Source: Candidatus Delongbacteria bacterium (GTDB taxonomy: Bacteria; CAIWAD01). From it: DNA of 64,000 nt. The notes beneath the pieces are model-generated. The model was not told the origin of the DNA. It made no database searches and was given only the letters and a program-made list of their open reading frames with translations. The DNA lies in contig JACKCN010000005.1 of the NCBI GenBank assembly GCA_020634015.1, positions 62,001-126,000 on the forward strand, given 5' to 3'. Positions 26,415 to 34,769 of this stretch are shown here, one piece after another (the first letter of the stretch is position 1; each line of letters opens with the position of its first letter). The position numbers and the translations under genes were made by a program.

Positions 26415-27485
26415 ATGTTCATCGATCACGTCGAGATTGAAGTGGCCAGCGGCAAGGGTGGCGACGGCAGCGTTTCCTTCCATCGCGAGAAGTACATCCG
26501 CAAGGGCGGACCGGACGGGGGAGACGGGGGGCGTGGGGGAGATCTTGTGCTGCTCGTGGATGAACACCGCACCAACCTGCTGGACTTCAAGTGGTCGCGT
26601 GTATTCAAGGCCGAACACGGCCAGCCCGGCAAGGGCGGCAAACAGACCGGGCGGCGCGGCAAGGACTGCGTGATCAAGGTGCCTCTGGGCACCCAGGTGC
26701 GCGATGCGGCCACCGGTGAACTGCTGGCCGACATGGTCAGTGTGGGCCAGCGGCTCGTGCTGTTCAACGGCGGGCATGGCGGCAAGGGCAACTTCCGCTT
26801 CCGCAGCTCCACCAATCAGGCACCCCGGGATTTCACCCCAGGCGGGCCGAACCACGAACGCACCCTGGCCCTGGAACTGAAGATTCTCGCGGACGTGGGT
26901 CTGGTGGGTTTCCCCAATGCGGGCAAGTCCACCCTGCTGGCCACCGTGTCGGCGGCGCGCCCGAAGATTGCGGACTATCCTTTCACCACGCTGGTGCCCA
27001 ACATCGGCATCGTGCCCTACGCTCAGTACAAGTCCTTCGCCATGGCGGACATTCCCGGACTGATCGAGGGGGCCCACGAGGGACGCGGGCTGGGACACCA
27101 GTTTTTGCGCCATGTGGAACGCACACGCCTGCTGCTGTACCTGGTGGATGTGTCCGCCGAAGATCCCATCAAGGAACTGGAAATCCTGCGGCGCGAACTG
27201 GCGACCTATGCGCCCGAGCTGGCCAAGCGGCCCAGCCTGGTGGTGCTGACCAAGAGTGACATCACCACACCCTCGAAACGCGGGTTGAAGATGGCACACG
27301 ATTTTCTGATCAGTGCGGTCACACAGCGCCATGTCAAGTCGCTGGTGCGCACGATCGGCACGATGCTTGAGGAGATGGAACGCGAATCCCCGCGCGAGAT
27401 CTATGCGCCGGCACCGATTCCACCCCATCTTGACCCGTCGCTGCTTCCGGAAGATGACGAGTCCGGAGACACGGAACAGGAGTGA
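26415..27485 (+). CDS. obgE: Obg-family GTPase ObgE/CgtA
   Basis: 356 aa. The Gly-rich Obg fold occupies residues 1-157 (FIDHVEIEVASGKGGDGSVSFHREKY-type start, GGHGGKGN). The GTPase domain has G1 GFPNAGKST (165-173), the switch DYPFTTLVPNIG, G3 DIPGLIEGAHEGRGLGHQFLRH, and G4 TKSD. The C-terminal tail is short and acidic. Obg GTPases act in late 50S assembly and stress control. Starts further upstream lack the Obg N-terminal sequence. The preceding and following hairpins make it a single-gene unit. Confidence 0.97.
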   Translation: MFIDHVEIEVASGKGGDGSVSFHREKYIRKGGPDGGDGGRGGDLVLLVDEHRTNLLDFKWSRVFKAEHGQPGKGGKQTGRRGKDCVIKVPLGTQVRDAATGELLADMVSVGQRLVLFNGGHGGKGNFRFRSSTNQAPRDFTPGGPNHERTLALELKILADVGLVGFPNAGKSTLLATVSAARPKIADYPFTTLVPNIGIVPYAQYKSFAMADIPGLIEGAHEGRGLGHQFLRHVERTRLLLYLVDVSAEDPIKELEILRRELATYAPELAKRPSLVVLTKSDITTPSKRGLKMAHDFLISAVTQRHVKSLVRTIGTMLEEMERESPREIYAPAPIPPHLDPSLLPEDDESGDTEQE

Positions 27486-27490
27486 TCCAG

Positions 27491-27524
27491 GGGCGGTCGG
27501 CGGTGTCCGGTCGCCCTTTTTCTC
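27491..27524 (+). terminator. Rho-independent terminator of obgE
   Basis: GGGCGGTCGG pairs with CCGGTCGCCC (two G-T wobbles) around a 6-base loop, followed by TTTTTCTCTTT, starting 6 bases after the obgE stop. Confidence 0.8.
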
Positions 27525-27590
27525 TTTGCCACGGAGTCCCGCTCCGGGCCACACACGGCACAACGCATCCAACTTTCCGGGGAGACCTGC

Positions 27591-29693
27591 ATGCACGGTG
27601 CACGCCTCATCGCGGCGGCTTCCTTGCTCCTGTTGCTGACATGCGTCGCAAGGGCGCAGCAACCCCAGTTCCTGGGCGTGAGCGACGGCAGTGTGCTGGC
27701 CCTTGCGAGATCCGGGGGGCATCTCTGGTTTGGGGCCGGCACACGGCTGCACATCGCGGCGGACAGTGTGGTCACCCCGATCTCTCTGGCTGATCTGAAC
27801 CAGCCCGGTGTGATACTCGGGCTTGCCGCCAGTGGGTCGCAGGCCTGGATGGCACTGGGCAGCGAAGGGGTGGCGGGCGCTCGCTGGACGGAATCCGGCG
27901 AACTGGAGTCCCTGGGGCGACTGGATACGCCGGGCTCGGCGACAGCCGTTGAGCTGCTGGGCGAACTTCTGCTGGTGGCCGATGGCAGCGCCGGATTGCG
28001 GGTGATCTCGATTGCCGATCCCTTGGCACCGGTTGAACTTGGTGCGTTCGCGGGTGCCATCGAAGCTCAGGATCTGGACCTGAATGGCCCACTGCTGGCC
28101 CTGGCCGACGGCACCTCCGGCGTCCGCATGCTCGATCTGGGCAATCCCTTTCAGCCCCAGCAACTGTCCGTGACGGACACGCCCTGGCGTGTCAACGGGG
28201 TGGCCTACGAAGGGACCCTGGTCTGGGTGGCCGATGACACGGGCGGGTTGAAGGTGCTTGACGTGAGCCAGCCTGAGGGACCTCAGTTCATCGGCGAGCT
28301 GGACACGCCCGGGGTGGCCCGGGCCATTGCGGTGGCCAACTCGCGCGTGGCACTGGCCGATGGCTTCAGTCTGCGCGTGATCGACGGGAGTGTCCCGGGT
28401 GTGCTCCAGTTCCAGGGATCGCTGATGGCGGGAATCCAGGATCTGGTCCTGGGGGCGGACCGCGCCTGGTTGGCCGAAGGCAGTGGCGGACTGGCCGTGG
28501 TGGACCTGTCTGATCCCGATCAACCCGAACGACTGGGTCGCTGGAACACACCGGGATCCGTCGGCGCGGTGATCCTGGAGGATGGGATTGCTTTCACGAC
28601 CTGCGGCAGCCGTGGCCTGCAGGTGTTCAGCTGGCAGCCCGAGGGCCAGGTGGACTGGCTGAGTGAGCTGCTGATGCCGGGCAGTGCGGTGGATCTTGTG
28701 AAACAGGGCGATCGACTGTGCATCGCCAATGACAATGCGGGCTTCAGCATCGTGAACGTGGCGGATCCGGCCTCTCCGCAGTCCATCATCAACTGGGGCG
28801 CTGGAGGAGATGTCTACGGCCTGGCCGTTTCCGGCTCGTTGGTCTGCCTTGCGGCCGGCTCGGGCGGGGTTGAGCTGGTGGACATCGGCAATCCCCTGCA
28901 ACCGGTGCAGCGTGCCACGATTCCCACTCCCGGATTCGCCTGGGATGTGGCCGCTTCCCACGGACTGCTGGTGGTGGCCTGCGCGAACTCCGGTCTTCAG
29001 ATTGTGGACATTTCGGACCCGGGCCAGCCCCGGGAGCTGGAAGTTCTTGAGCTTTCTGGCAATCTGGTCGGCGTGGAGTTGATTGACGCGCTGGCTTATG
29101 TCTGTGCCGAGGACGCGGGTCTGCGCATCGTGGATCTGACTCTGCCCGAGTTTCCGGCGGAAGTGGGCGCACAGGATACTCCGGGCATGGCCCGACGCAT
29201 GACCTTGGCTGGTGATCTGGCTCTGGTGGCCGATCGCGACGGTGGACTGCGGGTGATCGATGTGGAAGATCCCTCACTGACCTTCGAGCGCACAGCCTGG
29301 GACAGTCACGGATCGGCTCGCGGCGTGGACACGTTCGGACATACGGTCGCGCTTGCGGACGGCAGCGGAGGCTTGGTGTTGCTGGAACTGGAAAGTCTGA
29401 CGGAGCTGACTTCGCCCACAACTCTGCCCGCCAGTTTGTGGCTGGACCCCGTGTATCCCAATCCTTTCAATCCCACCAGCCGGATCCGCTACGGACTTGC
29501 GCACTCCGGAGAGATCACCCTGGTGCTGTATTCCTTGACAGGAGAGCGGATTCAGGTTGTCGAATCCGGCTGGCACGGGGCGGGCATACATGAATCCGTG
29601 CTGGCCGGATCCAGTCTTGCCAGTGGGGTCTATCTGCTCTCACTTGAATCACGGACGCAGAGGGCGAGCCAGAAAGTGGTTGTCCTGAAGTGA
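27591..29693 (+). CDS. Secreted LVIVD-repeat beta-propeller protein with T9SS-like CTD
   Basis: 700 aa. Signal peptide (residues 1-22, ending ARAQ), then about a dozen LVIVD-type repeats of roughly 42 residues, e.g. GLQIVDISDPGQPRELE, GLRIVDLTLPEFPAE, GLRVIDVEDPS, alternating with LALVAD-type strands, expected to form beta-propellers. The last 80 residues form a T9SS type A-like domain (YPNPFNPTSRIRYGL...). A GGGGAG ribosome-binding site precedes the ATG. A related protein is encoded on the minus strand at 30923-33082. Function is probably surface adhesion or scaffolding; unknown in detail. Confidence 0.88.
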   Translation: MHGARLIAAASLLLLLTCVARAQQPQFLGVSDGSVLALARSGGHLWFGAGTRLHIAADSVVTPISLADLNQPGVILGLAASGSQAWMALGSEGVAGARWTESGELESLGRLDTPGSATAVELLGELLLVADGSAGLRVISIADPLAPVELGAFAGAIEAQDLDLNGPLLALADGTSGVRMLDLGNPFQPQQLSVTDTPWRVNGVAYEGTLVWVADDTGGLKVLDVSQPEGPQFIGELDTPGVARAIAVANSRVALADGFSLRVIDGSVPGVLQFQGSLMAGIQDLVLGADRAWLAEGSGGLAVVDLSDPDQPERLGRWNTPGSVGAVILEDGIAFTTCGSRGLQVFSWQPEGQVDWLSELLMPGSAVDLVKQGDRLCIANDNAGFSIVNVADPASPQSIINWGAGGDVYGLAVSGSLVCLAAGSGGVELVDIGNPLQPVQRATIPTPGFAWDVAASHGLLVVACANSGLQIVDISDPGQPRELEVLELSGNLVGVELIDALAYVCAEDAGLRIVDLTLPEFPAEVGAQDTPGMARRMTLAGDLALVADRDGGLRVIDVEDPSLTFERTAWDSHGSARGVDTFGHTVALADGSGGLVLLELESLTELTSPTTLPASLWLDPVYPNPFNPTSRIRYGLAHSGEITLVLYSLTGERIQVVESGWHGAGIHESVLAGSSLASGVYLLSLESRTQRASQKVVVLK

Positions 29694-29745
29694 TGCGGCT
29701 GTCGCCTTCCGGATACGACTTTGTGGGTGAATGAGGAATAGCCTG

Positions 29746-30606
29746 ATGGTCAGCAGGTTCATAGCATGGATGTTGGCACTGGGCATCTGGGCAACATGGC
29801 TCGCGCCCCGCGGCCTGGCGGACTGTCCAGTGACACTGGGGCTGGACCATCTCACGCTGGCCGTGGGCGATCTGGAACGGGCGTGCACGACGTTTCTTGA
29901 ACTTGGCTTTGCACTGAAACCCGGGTGTGTTCACGACAACGGGATTCGCAATGCTCACCTGAAGTTCGTGGATGGAGCGGGAATCGAGCTGCTGGCAGTG
30001 CCGGAAATCAATGATGGGCTCACGGCCCACTATGCAGCGTTTCTCGACTCGGGGGACGGACCGGCGTTCATGTCCCTTCATGCACGTGATACGCGCCAAC
30101 TCCATGACTGCTTGACCGAGGGAGGCTACGGATTTCGGCAGGCGGGAGACATCACTCAGCTGTCATTGCCCGAGTTCGACTGCCTGTTCCTGGTTCGCGA
30201 CAATCGGAGTGTGAGCGATCGCCCCGAGCATTTTGCCCATGCCAATGGGGCCATGGCGCTGAGTGCGGTGTGGATTGCCACCGAGCACGGGGACGACTTG
30301 GTGCGGCTGCTCGTGCAGCTGGGCGGGACCGTGCAGTCCAGCCAGGTGCAGGCACCGGAGCCGGTGCGCGCACAGGTCGTGTCGCTTGACTCGGGGCGGG
30401 TCGTCATTCTTCCCGCGTCCCATCAGCGTCTGCCCGGTCGGCCCGTGATTGGAGCCAGTTTCAGCGTGACGGATCTGGCGAAAGTCCGGCAGGTGCTGGC
30501 GAGTGCCCGGATTCGGACCCGGGATGAGCACGACACCTCTGAGCGCGTCCTGTTGGAACCGGAGTTCGCCCACGGACTGTGGCTCGAGTTTCGTCCAGGA
30601 ACCTGA
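29746..30606 (+). CDS. Exported VOC/glyoxalase-like domain protein
   Basis: 286 aa. An N-terminal hydrophobic stretch (VSRFIAWMLALGIWATWL, then RGLAD) looks like a signal peptide. The rest is a two-module vicinal oxygen chelate protein of the glyoxalase-like type: LGLDHLTLAVGDLERACTTFLELGF (module 1) and VIGASFSVTDLAKVRQVLASARI (later module), plus FVDGAGIELLAV. VOC proteins bind a metal and act as dioxygenases, lyases or resistance proteins; they are usually cytoplasmic, so export is unusual. ATG 29746 is preferred over 29731 because GAGGA lies 8 bases upstream. Confidence 0.78.
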   Translation: MVSRFIAWMLALGIWATWLAPRGLADCPVTLGLDHLTLAVGDLERACTTFLELGFALKPGCVHDNGIRNAHLKFVDGAGIELLAVPEINDGLTAHYAAFLDSGDGPAFMSLHARDTRQLHDCLTEGGYGFRQAGDITQLSLPEFDCLFLVRDNRSVSDRPEHFAHANGAMALSAVWIATEHGDDLVRLLVQLGGTVQSSQVQAPEPVRAQVVSLDSGRVVILPASHQRLPGRPVIGASFSVTDLAKVRQVLASARIRTRDEHDTSERVLLEPEFAHGLWLEFRPGT

Positions 30607-30622
30607 CGCTCTTCATCCCCGG

Positions 30623-30850
30623 CATGCAGCTGACGCCCCTTCGTGCCGCAGCTGATGTCCACGCCCCGACATGCAGCTGACGCCGCTTCGCGCCGCAGCT
30701 GATGTCCACGCCCCGACATGCAGCTGACGCCTCTTCGCGCCGCAGCTGATGTCCACCCCCCGACATGCAGCTGACGCCCCTTCGTGCCGCAGCTGATGTC
30801 CACTTCCCCGGCATGCAGCTGACGCCGCTTAGCGCCGCAGCTGACGCCGG
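30623..30850. repeat. 47-bp tandem repeat array (five copies), non-coding
   Basis: Copies begin at 30623, 30670, 30717, 30764 and 30812, giving a period of 47, 47, 47 and 48 bases; the last copy is shortened. Each unit starts CATGCAGCTGACGCC and contains CCGCAGCTGATGTCC. The end of one unit and the start of the next can fold: AGCTGATGT pairs with ACATGCAGCT (one bulge) across a 10-base loop. As 47 is not a multiple of three and flanking genes converge here, the array is not protein-coding. It may act as a terminator, DNA-binding site array or simply be a minisatellite. Confidence 0.93.
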
Positions 30851-30922
30851 GCGATCAAACCCCCCACATCCACGACCCGCCCCATGGACACGTCGTCTCA
30901 CCATGCCCTGCGGGGTACCGTC

Positions 30923-33082
30923 TCACTTCAGGTGCAGCATCTTGCCCCAGTGTGTCTCCTGTTCGGTCACGATCCGGTAGAACAGCACTCCACTTGGCAG
31001 GTCATCCGCCACCAGTCGATACTCATGCTGGCCCTGGACCATTCGGCCCAGATCCTGATGTCTCACCCGACGCCCTCCAAGATCGAACACCGTGAGTTCG
31101 ACCCGGCTTGACACAGGAAGAGTCCAGCTGATGCGTGTGCCGGCATTGAACGGGTTGGGAGCGTTGCGTGGCAGAGTGAACTGCTGGGGCGTTTCGGGGT
31201 CTTCAGGGTCTTCGGGGTCCGCCACGTCCAGAATGGCCCACTCATCAATGACCAGCCCCACCCCAGACTCAATCGATGTGATCGTCCTGCCTTCCACGGC
31301 CAGATCGACGGTCCAGCGGCGACCCGGTTCGGTCTCTCCCAGCGGTACGGGGTGTTCAGGATCCCGGATGTCCAACGCCCCATAGCCCGAGAAAATGCAC
31401 TGATAGAAGAGCACGCTGTCCGCAGGGTGGATCCTCCCACGCATGGACAGGCTGTCGGTGGCACTCAGAAGGGTGATCGCGCCAGGGTCGCTCACATCCA
31501 GAATGTTCAGGGTATGTGGGCTGGACATGACGTATGCCGTGTTCCCACGAACGTCAATCGGGGCCAGTTCTCCGATGTCCGGACACCATCCTCCGACTGG
31601 AATCGGTGTCCGTGGATCATGGAAATCCACCACCAGGACCCCCTTCGTGGCACTGACCAGATAAGCCAGGCTGTCCTCAACGGCCATGTACTTCAGATCC
31701 AGCGTGGTGGACCACAGACCGATTTCCAGTGGATGAAGCTGATCGGATGTATCCAGGAATCTGAGGGCGTTTCTTGAAAGCAGACACACCAGATCTCCCG
31801 TCACGGCCAGGCTGAGGATGTTGGTGCCGTACTGGAAATAGCCGGTCTGCTCATTCACACCCGGAGTGTCATTCGTGTAGATCCGAAGCGAACGTCCGCC
31901 TGACAGGGCATACAGGAAGCTGTCAGTCACCGCGAAGTCGACGATACCGTCGGTCAGGTTGATCCAGGAGAGTTCCCGCGGATCCAGGGGATCGCGCACA
32001 TCGAACAGCGTCAAGCCTTCATGTCTGTCCGCCACCCAGGCCAGGCCGTCCCGCTGAACGATCTTCATGGGTTCCACCGGCGTGGAGTACCGCCCCGCCA
32101 CGAATTCGTAGCCGGGCAGAATGAGGTCCGCGATGCGGAACCCTGACTTCCCACAGGCCAGGTAGGCGAGATAGGATTTTGGTGATACATCCACACATCC
32201 GTCTGGATCAGAGAAATGGGACTGGTATGGAATCTCTGCCGGGTCCGAGATGTCCAGCATGCTGAGCCCGCCCCACCCTGAGGCCAGATAGAGTGTGTTG
32301 TTCTGGAGGGCCAGGTTTCCGTCCGTGTCGGAAAACACACTCCTGATGTCCAGCTCGTGAGGGGTGTCGGGGTCGCGAACATCCAGGACATGCAGTGTCA
32401 CATGCGTGCGAGACTGGTTTCTGGTTTCAACGGCATAGAGGATGCTGTCCTTGACGGCCACACGGGCGATCGAAAGGGAATCCAGCAAGCCGGCGATCCA
32501 GATGATGTTGCTGGGATCCTGAATGTCCAGCAGCTGTACTCCACCGTCGCTGTCGGCCACATAGGCCCTGGAGCCTTCCAGGGCAAGTGAGACCGCATTG
32601 CCGGGTGTGTTCCAGAACCAACCTTGCGTGCGGCGCTCGAGCAGGCCTTCCCAGGGCACGATTCGCAGACCGGACAGTCCGTCGGCCACATAGAGGTATT
32701 CGTCACGCAGAATCAGGGCGTTGGCCTGGCCCCAGGATCTGGAGGTTCGCAGTATCACAGGATGCCGGGGATCGGCCAGGGAAACGGCGCTGATGCCCTC
32801 GTAGGAGTGCGCCAGCCAGGCGATCTGGTCGGCGACCTGGATGTCGAGGATCTCATCCGGCATTTTCAGCAACCCGATGGAGCGGGGCGAGGTCTCGTCG
32901 GAGCAATCCAGGACTCTCAGATAAGGACCATTGCTGATCAGTGCCAGCGAGTCCAGAACCTGCACGGCCCGGCAGGATCCACCGCCATGCAGGCCCTTCA
33001 TCAGTGTCTGCAGTCGTGGTGCCGCACAGGTCGGGCCATGCACCGTCGCGAGAGCAAGACTGAGCAGAATGGGGCGCAACAT
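30923..33082 (-). CDS. Secreted LVIVD-repeat protein with T9SS-like CTD
   Basis: 719 aa. It begins MLRPILLSLALATVHGPTCA, a signal peptide; this ATG has GGAAGGAG 9 bases upstream, better than the in-frame ATG at 33106. It contains many LVIVD-type repeats (GGVQLLDIQDPSNI, GLTLFDVRDPLDPRELS, GVLVVDFHDPRTPI, TLNILDVSDPGAI) and ends in a T9SS type A-like domain (NAPNPFNAGTRISWTL...). It is a distant relative of the protein at 27591-29693, encoded in the opposite direction. Probably a surface-exposed beta-propeller. Confidence 0.88.
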   Translation of the reverse strand: MLRPILLSLALATVHGPTCAAPRLQTLMKGLHGGGSCRAVQVLDSLALISNGPYLRVLDCSDETSPRSIGLLKMPDEILDIQVADQIAWLAHSYEGISAVSLADPRHPVILRTSRSWGQANALILRDEYLYVADGLSGLRIVPWEGLLERRTQGWFWNTPGNAVSLALEGSRAYVADSDGGVQLLDIQDPSNIIWIAGLLDSLSIARVAVKDSILYAVETRNQSRTHVTLHVLDVRDPDTPHELDIRSVFSDTDGNLALQNNTLYLASGWGGLSMLDISDPAEIPYQSHFSDPDGCVDVSPKSYLAYLACGKSGFRIADLILPGYEFVAGRYSTPVEPMKIVQRDGLAWVADRHEGLTLFDVRDPLDPRELSWINLTDGIVDFAVTDSFLYALSGGRSLRIYTNDTPGVNEQTGYFQYGTNILSLAVTGDLVCLLSRNALRFLDTSDQLHPLEIGLWSTTLDLKYMAVEDSLAYLVSATKGVLVVDFHDPRTPIPVGGWCPDIGELAPIDVRGNTAYVMSSPHTLNILDVSDPGAITLLSATDSLSMRGRIHPADSVLFYQCIFSGYGALDIRDPEHPVPLGETEPGRRWTVDLAVEGRTITSIESGVGLVIDEWAILDVADPEDPEDPETPQQFTLPRNAPNPFNAGTRISWTLPVSSRVELTVFDLGGRRVRHQDLGRMVQGQHEYRLVADDLPSGVLFYRIVTEQETHWGKMLHLK

Positions 33083-33229
33083 GCGGCAGGTCTCCTTCCG
33101 TCCCACGCACCCGGCCCGAACGGCCCGGAGAGGACCTCAGATAGCAATCGGCCAGAAGAACGCTCTTGACGGGTATCAGACCGCTGCCGGCCAAACCGGT
33201 GGTACGCGACACTTCCATTCAAATCACTC

Positions 33230-33258
33230 TTGACATTCGCAACCAATCTGATTACAAT
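33230..33258 (+). promoter_or_regulatory. Near-consensus sigma-70 promoter for the Rrf2 unit
   Basis: TTGACA (33230-33235), a 17-base spacer, then TACAAT (33253-33258): five of six -10 bases and a perfect -35. It lies 27 bases upstream of the GTG start of the Rrf2 gene and rules out the much earlier in-frame ATG at 33166. The overlapping ATTACAATTGG sequence could be an autoregulatory operator. Confidence 0.82.
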
Positions 33259-33285
33259 TGGCCCGTCATCGGAGCGGATGCCCCG

Positions 33286-33756
33286 GTGGTCTCGATCCAG
33301 GAAGCCCGCGGGCAAGGAGGATGCATCAACAGCCGCCACGCCATCTCCGTGCACATCCTTGTACTGCTGGATGTGCTGGGTGCCGAACGGGCCACTTCGG
33401 AATGGATCGCGCGCAGCGTGAACACCAATCCGGTGGTCATCCGGCGCCTGATCGCGGCACTGCGCAGGGCAGGGCTGGTGGAAAGCCTGCCGGGGCAGCG
33501 CGGCGGTTATCGGCTGGCGCGAGCCGCTGTGGCCATCAGCCTGCTGGATGTCTATGAGGCGGTCAAGGAAGGCGGACTGATCCAGACCCATCGCAGCACG
33601 CCCAACGCCAACTGCCCCGTGGGTGCGCGCATCGAGGAAAGCCTGGATCAGGTCTACCGGAAGGCGGAAGCCGCCCTCGAACAGGAACTGGCCGCGCACA
33701 CGATCGCGGATCTGAAGCAGTCGATCATGGCGGGCGGTCCCGTCTGTGGCAGCTGA
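33286..33756 (+). CDS. Rrf2 family transcriptional regulator
   Basis: About 156 aa from GTG 33286 (GGAG 11 bases upstream). The winged-helix core is typical: NSRHAISVHILVLLD, ATSEWIARSVNTNPVVIRRLIAALRRAGLVES, and the wing PGQRGGYRLARAA. It lacks the three-cysteine cluster of IscR; a single Cys remains in NANCPVG, as in thiol- or NO-responsive Rrf2 proteins such as YwnA-like members. A perfect AAGGAGG at 33314-33320 sits just before an in-frame ATC at 33325, where Rrf2 proteins usually begin. It probably controls itself and the downstream oxidoreductase genes. Confidence 0.88.
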   Translation: MVSIQEARGQGGCINSRHAISVHILVLLDVLGAERATSEWIARSVNTNPVVIRRLIAALRRAGLVESLPGQRGGYRLARAAVAISLLDVYEAVKEGGLIQTHRSTPNANCPVGARIEESLDQVYRKAEAALEQELAAHTIADLKQSIMAGGPVCGS

Positions 33757-33810
33757 TTTTTTTTGCACACAATCGTAACAAAAGCACTTACAGTTAAAAG
33801 GAGAGAGATC

Positions 33811-34692
33811 ATGTACGTCATCATGGGAGCAAGCGGTCACATCGGATCCAGGCTGGCGGCGACACTGCTGGAAAAAGGGCAGGCGGTCCGTGTCGTCGGT
33901 CGCTCGCGGGACCGGTTGCAGAATCTGGTGTCCCTCGGAGCGGAAGCCGCGATTGGTGATCAGCTGGATCGAGACTTTCTGCGCACGGCCTTCGCCGGAG
34001 CCAAGGGGGTGTTCGTGCTGATTCCGCCCAACTTTGCCGTGGCCGATTTCCGGGCCTGGCAGCGACAGGCCGCGGACACGCTCGTGGAGGCCCTCAAAGG
34101 CAGCGCGGTCAAGCGCGTGGTGAGCCTGAGCAGCGCAGGCGCAGACCGTCCATCGGGCACAGGTCCAATCGTGGGACTGTATCACATGGAGCAGGGATTG
34201 AACTCGTTGCCGGGCATCGAGCTGACCCACCTGCGCGCCGGCTACTTCATGGAGAACACCTTCAACAGCATCGGTCTGATCAAACAGGCCGGGATCATGG
34301 CATCGATCGGGTCGCCCGATGAGATACAGACCCTGATCGCCACTCGCGACATCGCCGATGCGGCGGCCGAAGAACTGCTGGCGGAGCGCTCCGTGGATGG
34401 CCGTGTGCGCTACCTGCTGGGAGCGCGTGACTACACACAGTCCGAGGTGGCCACGATTCTGGGCAAGGCCATCGGCAAGCCCGAGCTGACCTACGTTCAG
34501 GTGGATGAAGCCACCGTGCGCGGCGGCATGGAAGGCGCCGGACTGACAGCCGACATGGCGGGGCTCTATCTGGAAATGCTGGGCGCCATCAGCAAGGGAG
34601 AGCTGAATCTGCCGGCCCGCGACGCACGCAACACCACTCCGACCACGCTGGAAGATTTCGCCCCCGTCTTCGCCGCAGCCTACAACGCCTGA
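33811..34692 (+). CDS. NmrA-like NAD(P)-binding oxidoreductase
   Basis: 293 aa atypical short-chain dehydrogenase. The nucleotide-binding motif is GASGHIGSRLA at the N-terminus, followed by RVVGRSRDRLQNLVSLGAEAAIGD; VFVLIPPNF and VVSLSSAGA are typical of NmrA/QOR2-like quinone reductases or redox sensors. AAAAGGAGAGAG gives a strong ribosome-binding site. It lies 54 bases after an Rrf2 regulator gene, a pairing often seen for redox-stress modules. Confidence 0.9.
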   Translation: MYVIMGASGHIGSRLAATLLEKGQAVRVVGRSRDRLQNLVSLGAEAAIGDQLDRDFLRTAFAGAKGVFVLIPPNFAVADFRAWQRQAADTLVEALKGSAVKRVVSLSSAGADRPSGTGPIVGLYHMEQGLNSLPGIELTHLRAGYFMENTFNSIGLIKQAGIMASIGSPDEIQTLIATRDIADAAAEELLAERSVDGRVRYLLGARDYTQSEVATILGKAIGKPELTYVQVDEATVRGGMEGAGLTADMAGLYLEMLGAISKGELNLPARDARNTTPTTLEDFAPVFAAAYNA

Positions 34693-34769
34693 TCGCGCGG
34701 TTGCCGGAGCACGGGAACGACACCGTCGTGGCGGTTTGACACACGAACGAGACTGGAAGGACCTTGACG

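Noticed and set aside
24234..28961. A 1575-codon open frame on the minus strand
   Set aside because: It runs antisense to a secreted-protein gene, obgE and an LVIVD gene, all with clear homology. The absence of stops follows from their GC-rich codon bias; its own translation has no recognisable domain.
30623..30850. Tandem repeats considered as a CRISPR array
   Set aside because: Units are directly adjacent without unique spacers, and there are no cas genes nearby.
30423..30904. Minus-strand frames through the 47-bp repeats giving Arg/Cys/Gly-rich peptides
   Set aside because: The unit is not a multiple of three, so every frame reads it differently; there is no ribosome-binding site.
33763..33810. 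AT-rich spacer between the Rrf2 and NmrA-like genes as a second promoter
   Set aside because: TTGCAC has no -10 hexamer at a proper distance; the closest (TACAGT) is 20 bases away.
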